NCBI RefSeq assembly: GCF_002959775.1
Contig: NZ_PPCX01000002.1
Coordinates: forward strand, 124,001-188,000
Direction: 5' to 3'
DNA length: 64,000 nucleotides
Origin: Veillonella rogosae JCM 15642
GTDB taxonomy: Bacteria > Bacillota > Negativicutes > Veillonellales > Veillonellaceae
The translations under genes and the position numbers were made by a program. A model generated the notes under the pieces. The model worked only from the letters and a program-made list of their open reading frames with translations. It made no database searches and had not been told where the DNA came from. Positions 53,111 through 62,572 of the stretch are shown in pieces (position 1 is the first letter of the stretch; each line of letters opens with the position of its first letter).

Positions 53111-53938
53111 ATGCTTGTAGATTTTCATATGCATTCCGTTTATTCCGATGGCATTGAAACACCAAAGGAATTATTGCGTCATGCCTTAGATTGCAATGTA
53201 TCTATGATGGCTTTAACTGATCATGATGAAACTGATGGAATTAAAGCATTGCGTACCGCTCAGCAAGAATTAGATCCTCATGAAACGATTAAAATTATAA
53301 ACGGCTGTGAATTTAGTGCTGATTATAAAGATAAATCTATCCACATTTTAGGATATTGTTTTGATGAAAATAATAAAGAGTTAAATGAATTTATTACGTT
53401 CTTTAAAAGAAAACGTGAAGAACGCGTCGATGAAATGATTAGACGCTGTAATATTGAAGGTTATCATATTACAAAAGAAGATTTAATCAAACAATTTCCT
53501 GATACTAAAGCTTATGGACGTCCACATATTGGTAAGCTTTTAATTGATGGTGGATATGCTAAGGATGTTAATGAAGTCTTTAGAGGAATTCTTCGCAAGG
53601 ACAGCCCTTGCTATGTGCCTAAGGTAAAAGTTGAGGTTCAACATATTATTGACATTATTCATAAAGCTGGTGGTTTTGCTGTTATGGCACATCCAAAATT
53701 AGTATCTAGTGATGAATATGTGTTAGAAATGTTAGATTTTGATTTTGATGGTATAGAGGTATATCATTCCAAACATAATGATATAGATGTGGAGAGATAT
53801 AAAGCATTAGCTAAAAAACATAAATTGTTTATTACTGGTGGTTCTGATTATCATGGAATTCCAGGAAAGGAACCAGATAATTTTGGTGATTACTTAGTAG
53901 CTGGTAATGATGTATCAGAATTTATTAGTTTGTTATAA
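53111..53938 (+). CDS. PHP-domain metal-dependent phosphoesterase (YciV/RNase AM type)
   Basis: A 275-residue PHP phosphoesterase. Metal ligands are visible as VDFHMHSVYSDG, MALTDHDETDG, INGCEFSAD, MAHPKLV and TGGSDYHG. Members of this group hydrolyse 3',5'-nucleotide bisphosphates or act as 5'-3' exonucleases that mature 5S and 23S rRNA in E. coli. Which activity this one has is not clear. GGGAGG precedes the start. It is the first gene after the promoter at 53048. Confidence 0.88.
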   Translation: MLVDFHMHSVYSDGIETPKELLRHALDCNVSMMALTDHDETDGIKALRTAQQELDPHETIKIINGCEFSADYKDKSIHILGYCFDENNKELNEFITFFKRKREERVDEMIRRCNIEGYHITKEDLIKQFPDTKAYGRPHIGKLLIDGGYAKDVNEVFRGILRKDSPCYVPKVKVEVQHIIDIIHKAGGFAVMAHPKLVSSDEYVLEMLDFDFDGIEVYHSKHNDIDVERYKALAKKHKLFITGGSDYHGIPGKEPDNFGDYLVAGNDVSEFISLL

Positions 53939-53953
53939 ATAATGAGGTAGACT

Positions 53954-54829
53954 ATGGAAGTCATTGCATTTGTTGGTAGTAGTGGCACTGGTAAAAGTCA
54001 TCGTGCGCTCGTACTGGCTCACGAAAATAAAATTGAATGCATCATCGATGATGGCATTTTAATCCATGATAATAAAATTGTTGCTGGTTTTTCTGCTAAA
54101 AAAGAGTCTAGTCGCTTAAAAGCTGTTCGCCGTGCTATTTTCCAAGATGAAGTACAAGTAAAATCAGTTCGTGAACAACTTGATAAAATTAATCCTAATA
54201 AACTCATGATTATTGGTACATCCGATAACATGGTTAAGAAAATAACAAAAGCATTAGGCTTACAAAATCCAGATCGATATATTCGTATTGAGGATGTTGC
54301 TACGCCTAAGGAGATTGAAAAGGCGCAGCATGCTCGTCTTAAAGAGGGCAAGCATATTATTCCGGTCCCAACTATGGAGTTAAAGCCTCATTTTAGAGGT
54401 TATCTAATTGATCCTATTAAAACAATGTGGCGTCGTCGTACCTTGAAAAAACAAGATCAAGATACATTGGGACAAATTGGTTCTGAAGGCTTTGAACGTT
54501 CTGTAGTACGTCCTGCTTTCAGTTATTATGGACGTCTTACCTTTGATGATGATGTAATCATCAAATTAATCCGTAATGGCCTTAAAAAAGTAGCTGGTGT
54601 TGATGATTCTAGTGTTATTTCCTTTAAAAAAGGTGATAAAGGTCAAAATGGTCTCATTGTAGATATGGCTGTTGTTATTGAACATGGTTATCCTGTAAAA
54701 ACATTGATGCAGCAAGTACAAAAATCTGTACGTAATGAAATTGAATACATTACAGGTATGTCGATTGAGCGCATGTCTATTAAAGTTAAAAATATTATTG
54801 AAACTAAACGTAAGATTGTTAAAGTGTAG
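53954..54829 (+). CDS. P-loop NTPase fused to an Asp23/Gls24-type domain
   Basis: A 291-residue protein of two parts. The N-terminus has a Walker A loop (VGSSGTGKSHRAL, residues 7-19) and a possible Walker-B-like stretch (KLMIIGTSDN), so it should bind a nucleotide. About residues 187-285 look like an Asp23/Gls24 domain: GLIVDMAVVIEHGYPVKTLM, then QQVQKSVRNEIEYITGMSIE and MSIKVKNI. Asp23-type proteins sit at the membrane and are linked to cell-envelope stress, but no membrane anchor is seen here. Position between the PHP gene and miaB gives no firm clue. Function is not known to me. Confidence 0.8.
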   Translation: MEVIAFVGSSGTGKSHRALVLAHENKIECIIDDGILIHDNKIVAGFSAKKESSRLKAVRRAIFQDEVQVKSVREQLDKINPNKLMIIGTSDNMVKKITKALGLQNPDRYIRIEDVATPKEIEKAQHARLKEGKHIIPVPTMELKPHFRGYLIDPIKTMWRRRTLKKQDQDTLGQIGSEGFERSVVRPAFSYYGRLTFDDDVIIKLIRNGLKKVAGVDDSSVISFKKGDKGQNGLIVDMAVVIEHGYPVKTLMQQVQKSVRNEIEYITGMSIERMSIKVKNIIETKRKIVKV

Positions 54830-54837
54830 GAGTTAGA

Positions 54838-56154
54838 ATGAAGTCTTATTATATTTACACCTATGGTTGTCAAATGAATACTGCCGATTCTGAGCGCTTA
54901 TCGCATCAGCTAGAATCTGTTGGGTATACGCCAACAGAGGACGTGGAAACTGCAGATTTAATTTTATTAAATACTTGTGCAGTGCGTGAGAATGCAGAAA
55001 CTAAAGTCTATGGTCGCATAGGTGAGCTAATGAGACTTAAGCGTAAAAATAAAAACTTGATTCTTGCTGTTACGGGATGTATGGCACAAAAGAATCAAGC
55101 TGAAATGTTTAAGCGCGCTCCCCATATCGATATTGTCTTAGGTACTCATAATATTCAACATATTAATGAAATGATTGAAGAAGTACAACGGGGACATACA
55201 CATCAAATTAGTGTAGATATGGATAACACGGTACTTCCTGAATTAGAAGCCAAACCAAATGGTACATTCTATGCTTGGGTGCCTATTATGAATGGTTGTA
55301 ACAAGTTTTGTACGTATTGTATCGTTCCGCACGTTCGTGGTAGAGAAATCAGCCGCCCTGTAGAGGCTATCGTAAAAGAGGTGACTGAACTAGGTGCAAA
55401 AGGGTTTAAAGAAATTACCTTATTAGGCCAAAATGTTAACTCTTATGGCTTAGATTTTAAAGATGGCACTGATTTTGGGACCCTCATAGATGCTTTGGAT
55501 GGCATTCCTGGCATAGAGCGTATCCGTTATATGACAAGTCATCCTCAAGATATGACTAAATCTATGATTGATGCTCTTGGTCGTTCTTCCAACATTGTTA
55601 CACATTTACATTTACCAATTCAATCAGGATCAGATCGTATTCTTAAAAAGATGAATCGACACTATACAGTAGAGCATTACAAAGAATTACTGTCGTACTG
55701 TCGTGAGAAAATCAAAGATGTAGTGGTTACTACAGATATTATTGTAGGCTTCCCAGGGGAAATAGAGGAAGATTTCCAAGCTACATTACAATTATTGAAA
55801 GACGTACGTTATGATATGGCGTATACTTTCATATATTCCAAACGCTCTGGTACGCCAGCAGCGACTATGGATGATCAAATTCCAGAAGAGGTTAAGCGTG
55901 TGCGATTGCAAACATTGATGGATGTACAAAACGAAATCTCTTATGAATTGAACAAACCTATGGAAGGACAAGTGTTTGATATTATTGTTGAGGGGCCAAG
56001 TCCTCGCGATGAAGATATGTGGTTTGGTCGTACTTCGGGAAATAAAATGGTGTTATTCCCAAAAGACGATTCCTTATCAATTGGTGAAACAGTACCAGCC
56101 TATATTGATAAAGCACAAACTTGGGTTTGCTACGGTACAATACAAAAGGGGTAA
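54838..56154 (+). CDS. miaB: tRNA-2-methylthio-N6-dimethylallyladenosine synthase MiaB
   Basis: MiaB adds a methylthio group to i6A37 of tRNAs reading UNN codons. The i6A is made by MiaA, also encoded in this run. The 438 residues show an N-terminal UPF0004 domain with three auxiliary-cluster Cys (YTYGCQMNTADSE, NTCAVRENAE, VTGCMAQKN), the radical-SAM triad in NGCNKFCTYCIVPHVRG and a C-terminal TRAM domain. It ends two bases before mutS. Confidence 0.97.
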   Translation: MKSYYIYTYGCQMNTADSERLSHQLESVGYTPTEDVETADLILLNTCAVRENAETKVYGRIGELMRLKRKNKNLILAVTGCMAQKNQAEMFKRAPHIDIVLGTHNIQHINEMIEEVQRGHTHQISVDMDNTVLPELEAKPNGTFYAWVPIMNGCNKFCTYCIVPHVRGREISRPVEAIVKEVTELGAKGFKEITLLGQNVNSYGLDFKDGTDFGTLIDALDGIPGIERIRYMTSHPQDMTKSMIDALGRSSNIVTHLHLPIQSGSDRILKKMNRHYTVEHYKELLSYCREKIKDVVVTTDIIVGFPGEIEEDFQATLQLLKDVRYDMAYTFIYSKRSGTPAATMDDQIPEEVKRVRLQTLMDVQNEISYELNKPMEGQVFDIIVEGPSPRDEDMWFGRTSGNKMVLFPKDDSLSIGETVPAYIDKAQTWVCYGTIQKG

Positions 56155-56156
56155 GT

Positions 56157-58790
56157 ATGGCAAAAAAGCAAACACCTATGATGGAGCAGTATTTAGATAT
56201 TAAATCTAGATATTCTGAAGAATTACTGTTCTTTCGGTTAGGTGACTTTTATGAATTATTTAATGATGATGCATTAATTGCATCTCGTGAACTTAATATA
56301 ACCTTAACTGGTCGCCCAACAGGAGATGAGGAACGCACACCAATGTGTGGCGTTCCTTTTCATGCTGCTGAAAGCTATATAGAAACATTGGTAAAAAAAG
56401 GTTATAAGGTTGCTATTTGTGAACAATTAGAAGATCCTAAAGCAGTTAAGGGTATCGTTAAGCGTGACGTTATTAAAGTTATTACACCGGGGACGGTAAT
56501 GACTGAAAATGGTAATGATGCACGGTCAAATAATTTTTTATCATTATTTTATATGGTAAAAGATGCATGGATACTCGTATTTTCAGATGTATCTACTGGG
56601 GAAGTTATTTGGCATCGTATTACTGATTGTGAAAAACGAAGTGATATGTTTGATGCACTCAGTATGTATCGTCCAAGTGAAATTATATTGCCTGAAGGAA
56701 CTGTATTACCGCAAGATATAAAAGACTTTATGGATAATCAATTCAGTAATATTGTATTATCCCCATTTAGTACATATCATACACAACGAGAGGTAGCGGA
56801 AAAAGCAGTTACTCACTTTGGCGATTTAGGTCTTATGGAAGAGGATGTATGGGAAGCATTAGGCTATATGCTTTTATATTTAGAGGATATTATTAAGTCT
56901 GAAATTTCCCATATTAACTATGTACATCAATTGAGTGTAGGTAATCGCCTAATCTTAGATACATCTTCCTTACGTCATCTTGAAATTACCCATAATCTAC
57001 GTGATGGCGGTCAAAAAGGTACATTACTCGATGTACTTGATCGAACATTGACACCAATGGGGGCGCGCCTATTAAAACAATGGCTTGAAAGTCCGTTGAC
57101 TGATGTAAATCAAATTCAACGTAGACAAGCTGCCGTAGCAGAACTGATTACACGTGGAGCAGAGCGGTCTCATATCCGTAGCTTATTAGATTGTATTTAT
57201 GACTTTGAGCGCATCGTAGGTCGTGTAGAAACTGGCTCTGTGTCACCTAGAGATTTAACGGCTCTTCGTGAATCTCTAGCAGTATTGCCAGATATTAAAG
57301 ATGTATTAGGTACATGCTCAAGCTTGACCTTAACCTCTATTAATGAACGCATTCAAGATCATAAAGACATTTATGATTTATTATGTCGTGCTATTGCTGA
57401 CCAACCAGCATTGACATTAAAAGAAGGCCGAGTTATTAAAGATGGTTTCAATCCAGATTTAGATGAACTACGTTCTTTAGCTACTAATAGTGAGCAATGG
57501 CTAGCTAAGATGGAAGCTGATATTAAAGAGGCTACTGGTTTATCTAAAATTAAAACTGGTTATAATAAGGTATTTGGATATTACTTTGAAGTATCCCATA
57601 GTAAATCTGAACAAGTACCTGATTACTTTATTCGAAAACAAACTTTAGCTAATGCAGAGCGTTATATTACGCCTGAGTTAAAGGAATTTGAAATCAAAAT
57701 TCTTAGCGCTAAAGACAAGATAATCGCTTTAGAGCATGAATTATATCAACAATTACGAAATGATATAAAAATTGTTATTAAAGATGTACAAGAAACAGCT
57801 CGTGCTCTTGCTGAGCTTGATGTATTGTGTTCTTTGGCACTAGTAGGTTACGAAGAAAATTATATTTGCCCTACCATCGTAATGAATGGCCAAATCAATA
57901 TTCGAGATGGTCGTCATCCTGTTATTGAAAAATTCTTGAAGCGTGAAGTTTTTGTACCAAATGATATAGTTCTAAATCATGATGATGAGGAATTCTTGCT
58001 CATTACAGGTCCTAATATGGCCGGCAAATCAACATATATGCGTCAAGCTGCTATTTTGATGATTATGGCTCAAATTGGTTCCTTTATTCCTGCCCGTGAA
58101 GCATCTATTTCTCCAGTAGATCGTATCTTTACACGTGTAGGTGCTAGCGATGACATTTCTACTGGTCAAAGTACGTTCATGGTAGAAATGAAAGAGGTAG
58201 CCTATATTTTAGAGAATGCTACACATAACAGTTTAATCATCTTAGATGAAATTGGTCGCGGTACGAGTACCTTTGATGGTTTAAGTATCGCCCAAGCTGT
58301 AGTTGAGCATATTTGTAAGCATATTCATGGCAAGACATTATTCGCTACTCATTACCATGAATTGATTTGTTTAGAAGATAGCTATAGTAAACTAAAAAAC
58401 TACACTGTTGCTGTTAAAGAAAAAGGTAAGGATGTTGCCTTCTTGCGCCGTATTATCAAAGGTGGCGCAGATCGAAGCTATGGTATTCATGTTGCTAGAT
58501 TGGCAGGCTTACCGAACTCTGTATTAAAACGGGCAGAAGTAATTTTGGAATCTTTGGAAGATCAAAGTCATGATGCTAGTGATTTAAATAATCGTGTTAT
58601 GGGAGCTCAACCTAATAATGTAGTGAAGCCACTTACTAAACAAGTGAGTGATTCTTCACTAGGTAACTTATTTACTCATTCAGTAGTTGATAGTCTGCTA
58701 GAAGTAGATGTAATGAGTATGACACCGATTGAAGCATTAAATAAATTATATGAACTACAAGAGGAGGCTCGTAAAGGAGGCGGGAAATAA
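56157..58790 (+). CDS. mutS: DNA mismatch repair protein MutS
   Basis: MutS recognises mismatches and recruits MutL. The 877 residues have the mismatch-binding FYELF motif in RLGDFYELFNDD, the ATPase Walker A TGPNMAGKSTYMRQ, the STFMVEM signature, Walker B LIILDEIGRGTSTFDGLSIA and FATHYHEL. The C-terminal helix-turn-helix is present (AGLPNSVLKRAEVIL). I chose ATG 56157, after AAAAGGGG; the frame runs back into miaB. mutL shares one base with its stop. Confidence 0.98.
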   Translation: MAKKQTPMMEQYLDIKSRYSEELLFFRLGDFYELFNDDALIASRELNITLTGRPTGDEERTPMCGVPFHAAESYIETLVKKGYKVAICEQLEDPKAVKGIVKRDVIKVITPGTVMTENGNDARSNNFLSLFYMVKDAWILVFSDVSTGEVIWHRITDCEKRSDMFDALSMYRPSEIILPEGTVLPQDIKDFMDNQFSNIVLSPFSTYHTQREVAEKAVTHFGDLGLMEEDVWEALGYMLLYLEDIIKSEISHINYVHQLSVGNRLILDTSSLRHLEITHNLRDGGQKGTLLDVLDRTLTPMGARLLKQWLESPLTDVNQIQRRQAAVAELITRGAERSHIRSLLDCIYDFERIVGRVETGSVSPRDLTALRESLAVLPDIKDVLGTCSSLTLTSINERIQDHKDIYDLLCRAIADQPALTLKEGRVIKDGFNPDLDELRSLATNSEQWLAKMEADIKEATGLSKIKTGYNKVFGYYFEVSHSKSEQVPDYFIRKQTLANAERYITPELKEFEIKILSAKDKIIALEHELYQQLRNDIKIVIKDVQETARALAELDVLCSLALVGYEENYICPTIVMNGQINIRDGRHPVIEKFLKREVFVPNDIVLNHDDEEFLLITGPNMAGKSTYMRQAAILMIMAQIGSFIPAREASISPVDRIFTRVGASDDISTGQSTFMVEMKEVAYILENATHNSLIILDEIGRGTSTFDGLSIAQAVVEHICKHIHGKTLFATHYHELICLEDSYSKLKNYTVAVKEKGKDVAFLRRIIKGGADRSYGIHVARLAGLPNSVLKRAEVILESLEDQSHDASDLNNRVMGAQPNNVVKPLTKQVSDSSLGNLFTHSVVDSLLEVDVMSMTPIEALNKLYELQEEARKGGGK

Positions 58791-60832
58791 TGGCAACTAT
58801 TCATGTATTGGATGAAACCACAATCAATAAAATAGCTGCTGGCGAAGTTGTGGAACGTCCCGCATCAGTTATTAAAGAGCTCATTGAAAACTCCATTGAT
58901 GCGTCCGCCACTAATATTGAGGTTGAAATCGGCGATGGCGGTGTAGCTTATATGCGGATTACCGATAATGGTATCGGTATGACGGAGGAAGATGCACGCC
59001 TGGCAATTTTGCGTCATGCCACCTCTAAAATACAACAGGTAGAGGATTTATTTGATATAGCATCCCTCGGTTTCCGTGGCGAGGCTTTGGCTAGTATTGC
59101 CTCGGTGTCTCATTTTTCTTTGACTACACGTAAAGCTGACTCTGATTTGGGCACTCGTATTACCGTAGATGGTGGTACTTTCACCGATTGTATTCCTTAT
59201 GGTGCGGCACCTGGTACGACTATTGAAATAAGAGACTTGTTTTATAATACGCCAGCGCGTCGCAAATTCTTGAAAACAGAGCGTACCGAATCTTCTAAAA
59301 TTCAAGATATTGTAGGCAAACTGGCTCTTAGTAACCCACATATTTCTTTTAAACTCATCGTAGATGATCGGGTAGCTATAATTACACCTGGAAATGGTAA
59401 TATTGGCGATACTGTTGCCGCTTTATACGGTTATAAAACAAAGGATGATATTTTCACTGTTGCTTATGAAAGTGATTCTATTTATATTGATGGTGTAGTG
59501 AGTAAACCTACCCTTCTTAAAAGTACTAGAATTTGGCAAACTATTATCGTTAATAACCGCGTTATTTCTGATAAAACCATCATGAAGGCTATTGATAATG
59601 CATACCACGCACTATTACCGAAAAATGGTCATCCTCTAGTGGTACTAAATATTACAGTGCCTGCTGGAATGGTTGATATTAACGTACATCCTCGTAAGAG
59701 TGAAGTAAAATTCTCTGATGATAAGATTATATTTAAAGCTGTTTATCATGGTATTTTAAACGCCTTAAATAATCCTCTACATGAGCGATATGAACGAGAA
59801 TCATCTTCTTATATAAATGGCACAATTAATAATGAAACCAATAGTAATGACGTAAATACTAACAGTAATTCTACAGTTACTAATTCTAGTTCTTATGGTA
59901 GTTTATCTCACCATGGCAATAGTACATATGATTTTTATAGAACACCTTCTGTTGTACAAGATGAGATGCAGTCTGCTGAGCATATAGCTACAACGGTAGA
60001 TTATGATAAAGTATTTGGTAGTCGCCGTACTAAAGGATACGAAGTCATGCGCGGTGAGACTACACAGTTTGTAGAGAGTCTTAAAACTAAGGGTTTTACA
60101 CCACCTCCGCCAAAGGCTACTTATGAACAGTCGTCCTTTACAGACGAAAGCTTCGATGCTGTTCCTACTGAATATACTAGTTATACGAAGGAAGACGTTG
60201 AGAAATTTAAGTCTTTAGCGCAAGATATTCGTGAAGAAAATCCAGAGGAGCGTACCATTCAAAATTCTGGATTCTTACCAATGGGCCAAGTCGCTTCTTG
60301 TTATATTTTGGCTAAAAAGGGTGATGATCTTTATATTATAGATCAACATGCTGCACATGAACGTGTTCGTTATGATAAGCTATGTAAGTCTTCTGAATCC
60401 ATTCCAATGCAATCTATCCTTGTGCCTCAATATAGTGAGGCTACAGATGATGAAATGAATTTGGTAGAGGAAGAGCGTGAAACCTTACTAGATCTTGGAT
60501 TTGATGTAGAGTTAGGTGGTCCTACGAAAATCAAATTAGTAGGGGCGCCTGTAGATTTAGTAGAGTCAAAGGCTTTTGAAATTCTCAAATATGTATTCTC
60601 TTACTTACATGAATATCAACAGCCTACTAAGGCTCAATTACGTCATGAAATGCTAGCGTATGCATCTTGTAGAGGGGCCATCAAGGCAGGTCATAATTTA
60701 AATATGTATCAAATGACTACCCTAATTGAGGATCTCTTTAGTACTGAAAAACCGTACGTTTGTCCACATGGTCGTCCAACGATTATAAAATTTACACCTG
60801 ATGAATTAGGTAAGTTATTCTTACGGTCTTAA
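58790..60832 (+). CDS. mutL: DNA mismatch repair protein MutL
   Basis: MutL couples MutS to strand removal; outside the MutH-containing gammaproteobacteria it is itself a nicking endonuclease. The 680 residues have the GHKL ATPase motifs KELIENSIDASAT, RITDNGIGM, SLGFRGEALASI and GTTIEIRDLFYNTPARR. An Asn/Ser-rich linker is at about 335-400. The C-terminal endonuclease motif is DQHAAHERVRYD (518-529), with Asp at the last position where Glu is usual. ACRG and CPHGRP metal-site motifs follow, so activity is likely. AGGAGG precedes the start. Confidence 0.97.
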   Translation: MATIHVLDETTINKIAAGEVVERPASVIKELIENSIDASATNIEVEIGDGGVAYMRITDNGIGMTEEDARLAILRHATSKIQQVEDLFDIASLGFRGEALASIASVSHFSLTTRKADSDLGTRITVDGGTFTDCIPYGAAPGTTIEIRDLFYNTPARRKFLKTERTESSKIQDIVGKLALSNPHISFKLIVDDRVAIITPGNGNIGDTVAALYGYKTKDDIFTVAYESDSIYIDGVVSKPTLLKSTRIWQTIIVNNRVISDKTIMKAIDNAYHALLPKNGHPLVVLNITVPAGMVDINVHPRKSEVKFSDDKIIFKAVYHGILNALNNPLHERYERESSSYINGTINNETNSNDVNTNSNSTVTNSSSYGSLSHHGNSTYDFYRTPSVVQDEMQSAEHIATTVDYDKVFGSRRTKGYEVMRGETTQFVESLKTKGFTPPPPKATYEQSSFTDESFDAVPTEYTSYTKEDVEKFKSLAQDIREENPEERTIQNSGFLPMGQVASCYILAKKGDDLYIIDQHAAHERVRYDKLCKSSESIPMQSILVPQYSEATDDEMNLVEEERETLLDLGFDVELGGPTKIKLVGAPVDLVESKAFEILKYVFSYLHEYQQPTKAQLRHEMLAYASCRGAIKAGHNLNMYQMTTLIEDLFSTEKPYVCPHGRPTIIKFTPDELGKLFLRS

Positions 60833-60833
60833 T

Positions 60834-61646
60834 ATGAATATACTAACGACATCTCAAAAATCTAATGAGGCCATTCAAGAGGAAGCCAAAGTATTGGCTT
60901 CCTCTATGCATATGACCTATATAAAACGAGGCAAAACATCGATACCAGCCTTATTCGGTAAGTATCAATGCGAATATATTGCGGTTCTTGCTGGTTCTGG
61001 ATTGACTATTCATTTCCCAGAAAATCAACAACATACCTTTCATTTGTCTATGGCTCAATTACGTATATTGCGTTTACAACGCGGTGAAGGTGATCATCTA
61101 GTTAATGCGGTACAAGTCATATTAGATAAAAAAGGATTATCTAATAGAGATAAATTTACGTTTTTAGACTGTACAATTGGCCTTGGTAGTGACAGTATTG
61201 TAGTGAGTTATGGTTGCCCACAGGCTCAAATAACTGGCCTAGAAGGGTCTTTACCTATATGGCTTGCTACTAGTCATGGCTTAGCTCATTATATTCATAG
61301 TGAGGATAGTGTAACGAATGCATTGCGACGTATTAAAATAAATCATGATACCTTTGAACACTATTTACCAAATCTATCTGACAATAGTATTGATATTATT
61401 TATTTTGATCCTATGTTTGAAGTTCCTGTAGAGGAAAGTCCTCAATTCAAACCTCTTCGGGGACATACTGTGGAAAGTCATATAGATGATAAAATCATGG
61501 CACAGGCTATGCGTGTTGCCACGTATGGTGTTATTATTAAAGAACGACCATTTAGTTCGGTCTTTCAAAACTATCCACCCCATCAATGGGTGGGCGGAAA
61601 ATATAGTCGTATAGGCTATGGTGTATATATGAAGGAGTTAATGTGA
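60834..61646 (+). CDS. RsmJ-like class I SAM-dependent methyltransferase
   Basis: A 270-residue methyltransferase resembling RsmJ/YhiQ, which in E. coli methylates G1516 of 16S rRNA. The SAM-binding motif is FLDCTIGLGSDSIVVSYG and the catalytic-type motif is YFDPMFEVP. GRGEGD-like and QWVGGKYSRIGYGVY segments match this group. Firmicute members are uncharacterised, so the target is an inference. The start is one base after the mutL stop with no clear Shine-Dalgarno, suggesting coupled translation. Confidence 0.8.
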   Translation: MNILTTSQKSNEAIQEEAKVLASSMHMTYIKRGKTSIPALFGKYQCEYIAVLAGSGLTIHFPENQQHTFHLSMAQLRILRLQRGEGDHLVNAVQVILDKKGLSNRDKFTFLDCTIGLGSDSIVVSYGCPQAQITGLEGSLPIWLATSHGLAHYIHSEDSVTNALRRIKINHDTFEHYLPNLSDNSIDIIYFDPMFEVPVEESPQFKPLRGHTVESHIDDKIMAQAMRVATYGVIIKERPFSSVFQNYPPHQWVGGKYSRIGYGVYMKELM

Positions 61647-62572
61647 ATCCCTTAATTACCATCGTTGGACCAACGGCGGTAGGCAAAACAGATCTTACCT
61701 TGGACTTAGCAGAACAGCTACATGCTGAGGTTATTTCTGGTGATGCTTACCAAGTATATAAACAACTCAATATTGGTACCGCTAAACCATCAGTGGATGA
61801 ACTTAACCGGGTAAAACATCATCTAATCGATATATTAGAACCAAATGATTCATATTCAGTATCTATTTTTCAGAATCAAGCAAAAGAGATAATTGGTAGA
61901 TTAAATGATAGGAATATTCTACCTATTCTGTCTGGTGGTACAGGGTTATATGTTCAATCGTTATTAGAGAGCTATAACTTTAATGACGTTAAGCCTGATG
62001 AAAGTTTACGATTAGAGCTAGATGCGCTATTTAATGCTAAAGGTATTGATGGTTTACGAGAATATGCTTTCACCTTAGGAAAAGAACATAATATAGAAAT
62101 TCAATATAGTGATAAGCATCGTTTGTATCGAGCTATTGAAATATTGCATCATGGTGATGTAGATTCGTTACGTAATCAGACTAAAGATGGTATATCTTAT
62201 ATAGGGCCTGTTATTGGTCTTATGAGAGATCGTGATCAGTTATATGAGCGCATTAATTTACGCGTTGATATGATGTTTGATGCAGGCTTAATTGAAGAGG
62301 TTGAGCAACTTGTTAAGTCCGGTGTAAATCCTGATTGCCAAGCCTTTAAGGGGATTGGTTATAAAGAGGTCGTAGACTATATAAATGGTACTATTAACCT
62401 TGATGAATGTAGAGATTTAATCAAGAAAAATACTCGTCATTTTGCCAAGCGACAAATCACTTGGTATAAGCGTATGCCATATATTGAATGGATTCATATT
62501 GATAATAATACATCTAAAGATTTTATATTTAATAAAGCTATGGAATTAATTCGTAGAGAAGGATTAGCATGA
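61643..62572 (+). CDS. miaA: tRNA dimethylallyltransferase MiaA
   Basis: MiaA puts a dimethylallyl group on A37 of tRNAs, the substrate for MiaB. The 309 residues open with the P-loop IVGPTAVGKTDLTLDLA, then ISGDAYQVYKQLNIGTAKP, the KHHLIDILEP block, SGGTGLYVQSLL and the C-terminal RHFAKRQITWYKR. The start is GTG with AAGGAG upstream, overlapping the methyltransferase stop. It overlaps the next gene by four bases. Confidence 0.97.
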   Translation: MNPLITIVGPTAVGKTDLTLDLAEQLHAEVISGDAYQVYKQLNIGTAKPSVDELNRVKHHLIDILEPNDSYSVSIFQNQAKEIIGRLNDRNILPILSGGTGLYVQSLLESYNFNDVKPDESLRLELDALFNAKGIDGLREYAFTLGKEHNIEIQYSDKHRLYRAIEILHHGDVDSLRNQTKDGISYIGPVIGLMRDRDQLYERINLRVDMMFDAGLIEEVEQLVKSGVNPDCQAFKGIGYKEVVDYINGTINLDECRDLIKKNTRHFAKRQITWYKRMPYIEWIHIDNNTSKDFIFNKAMELIRREGLA

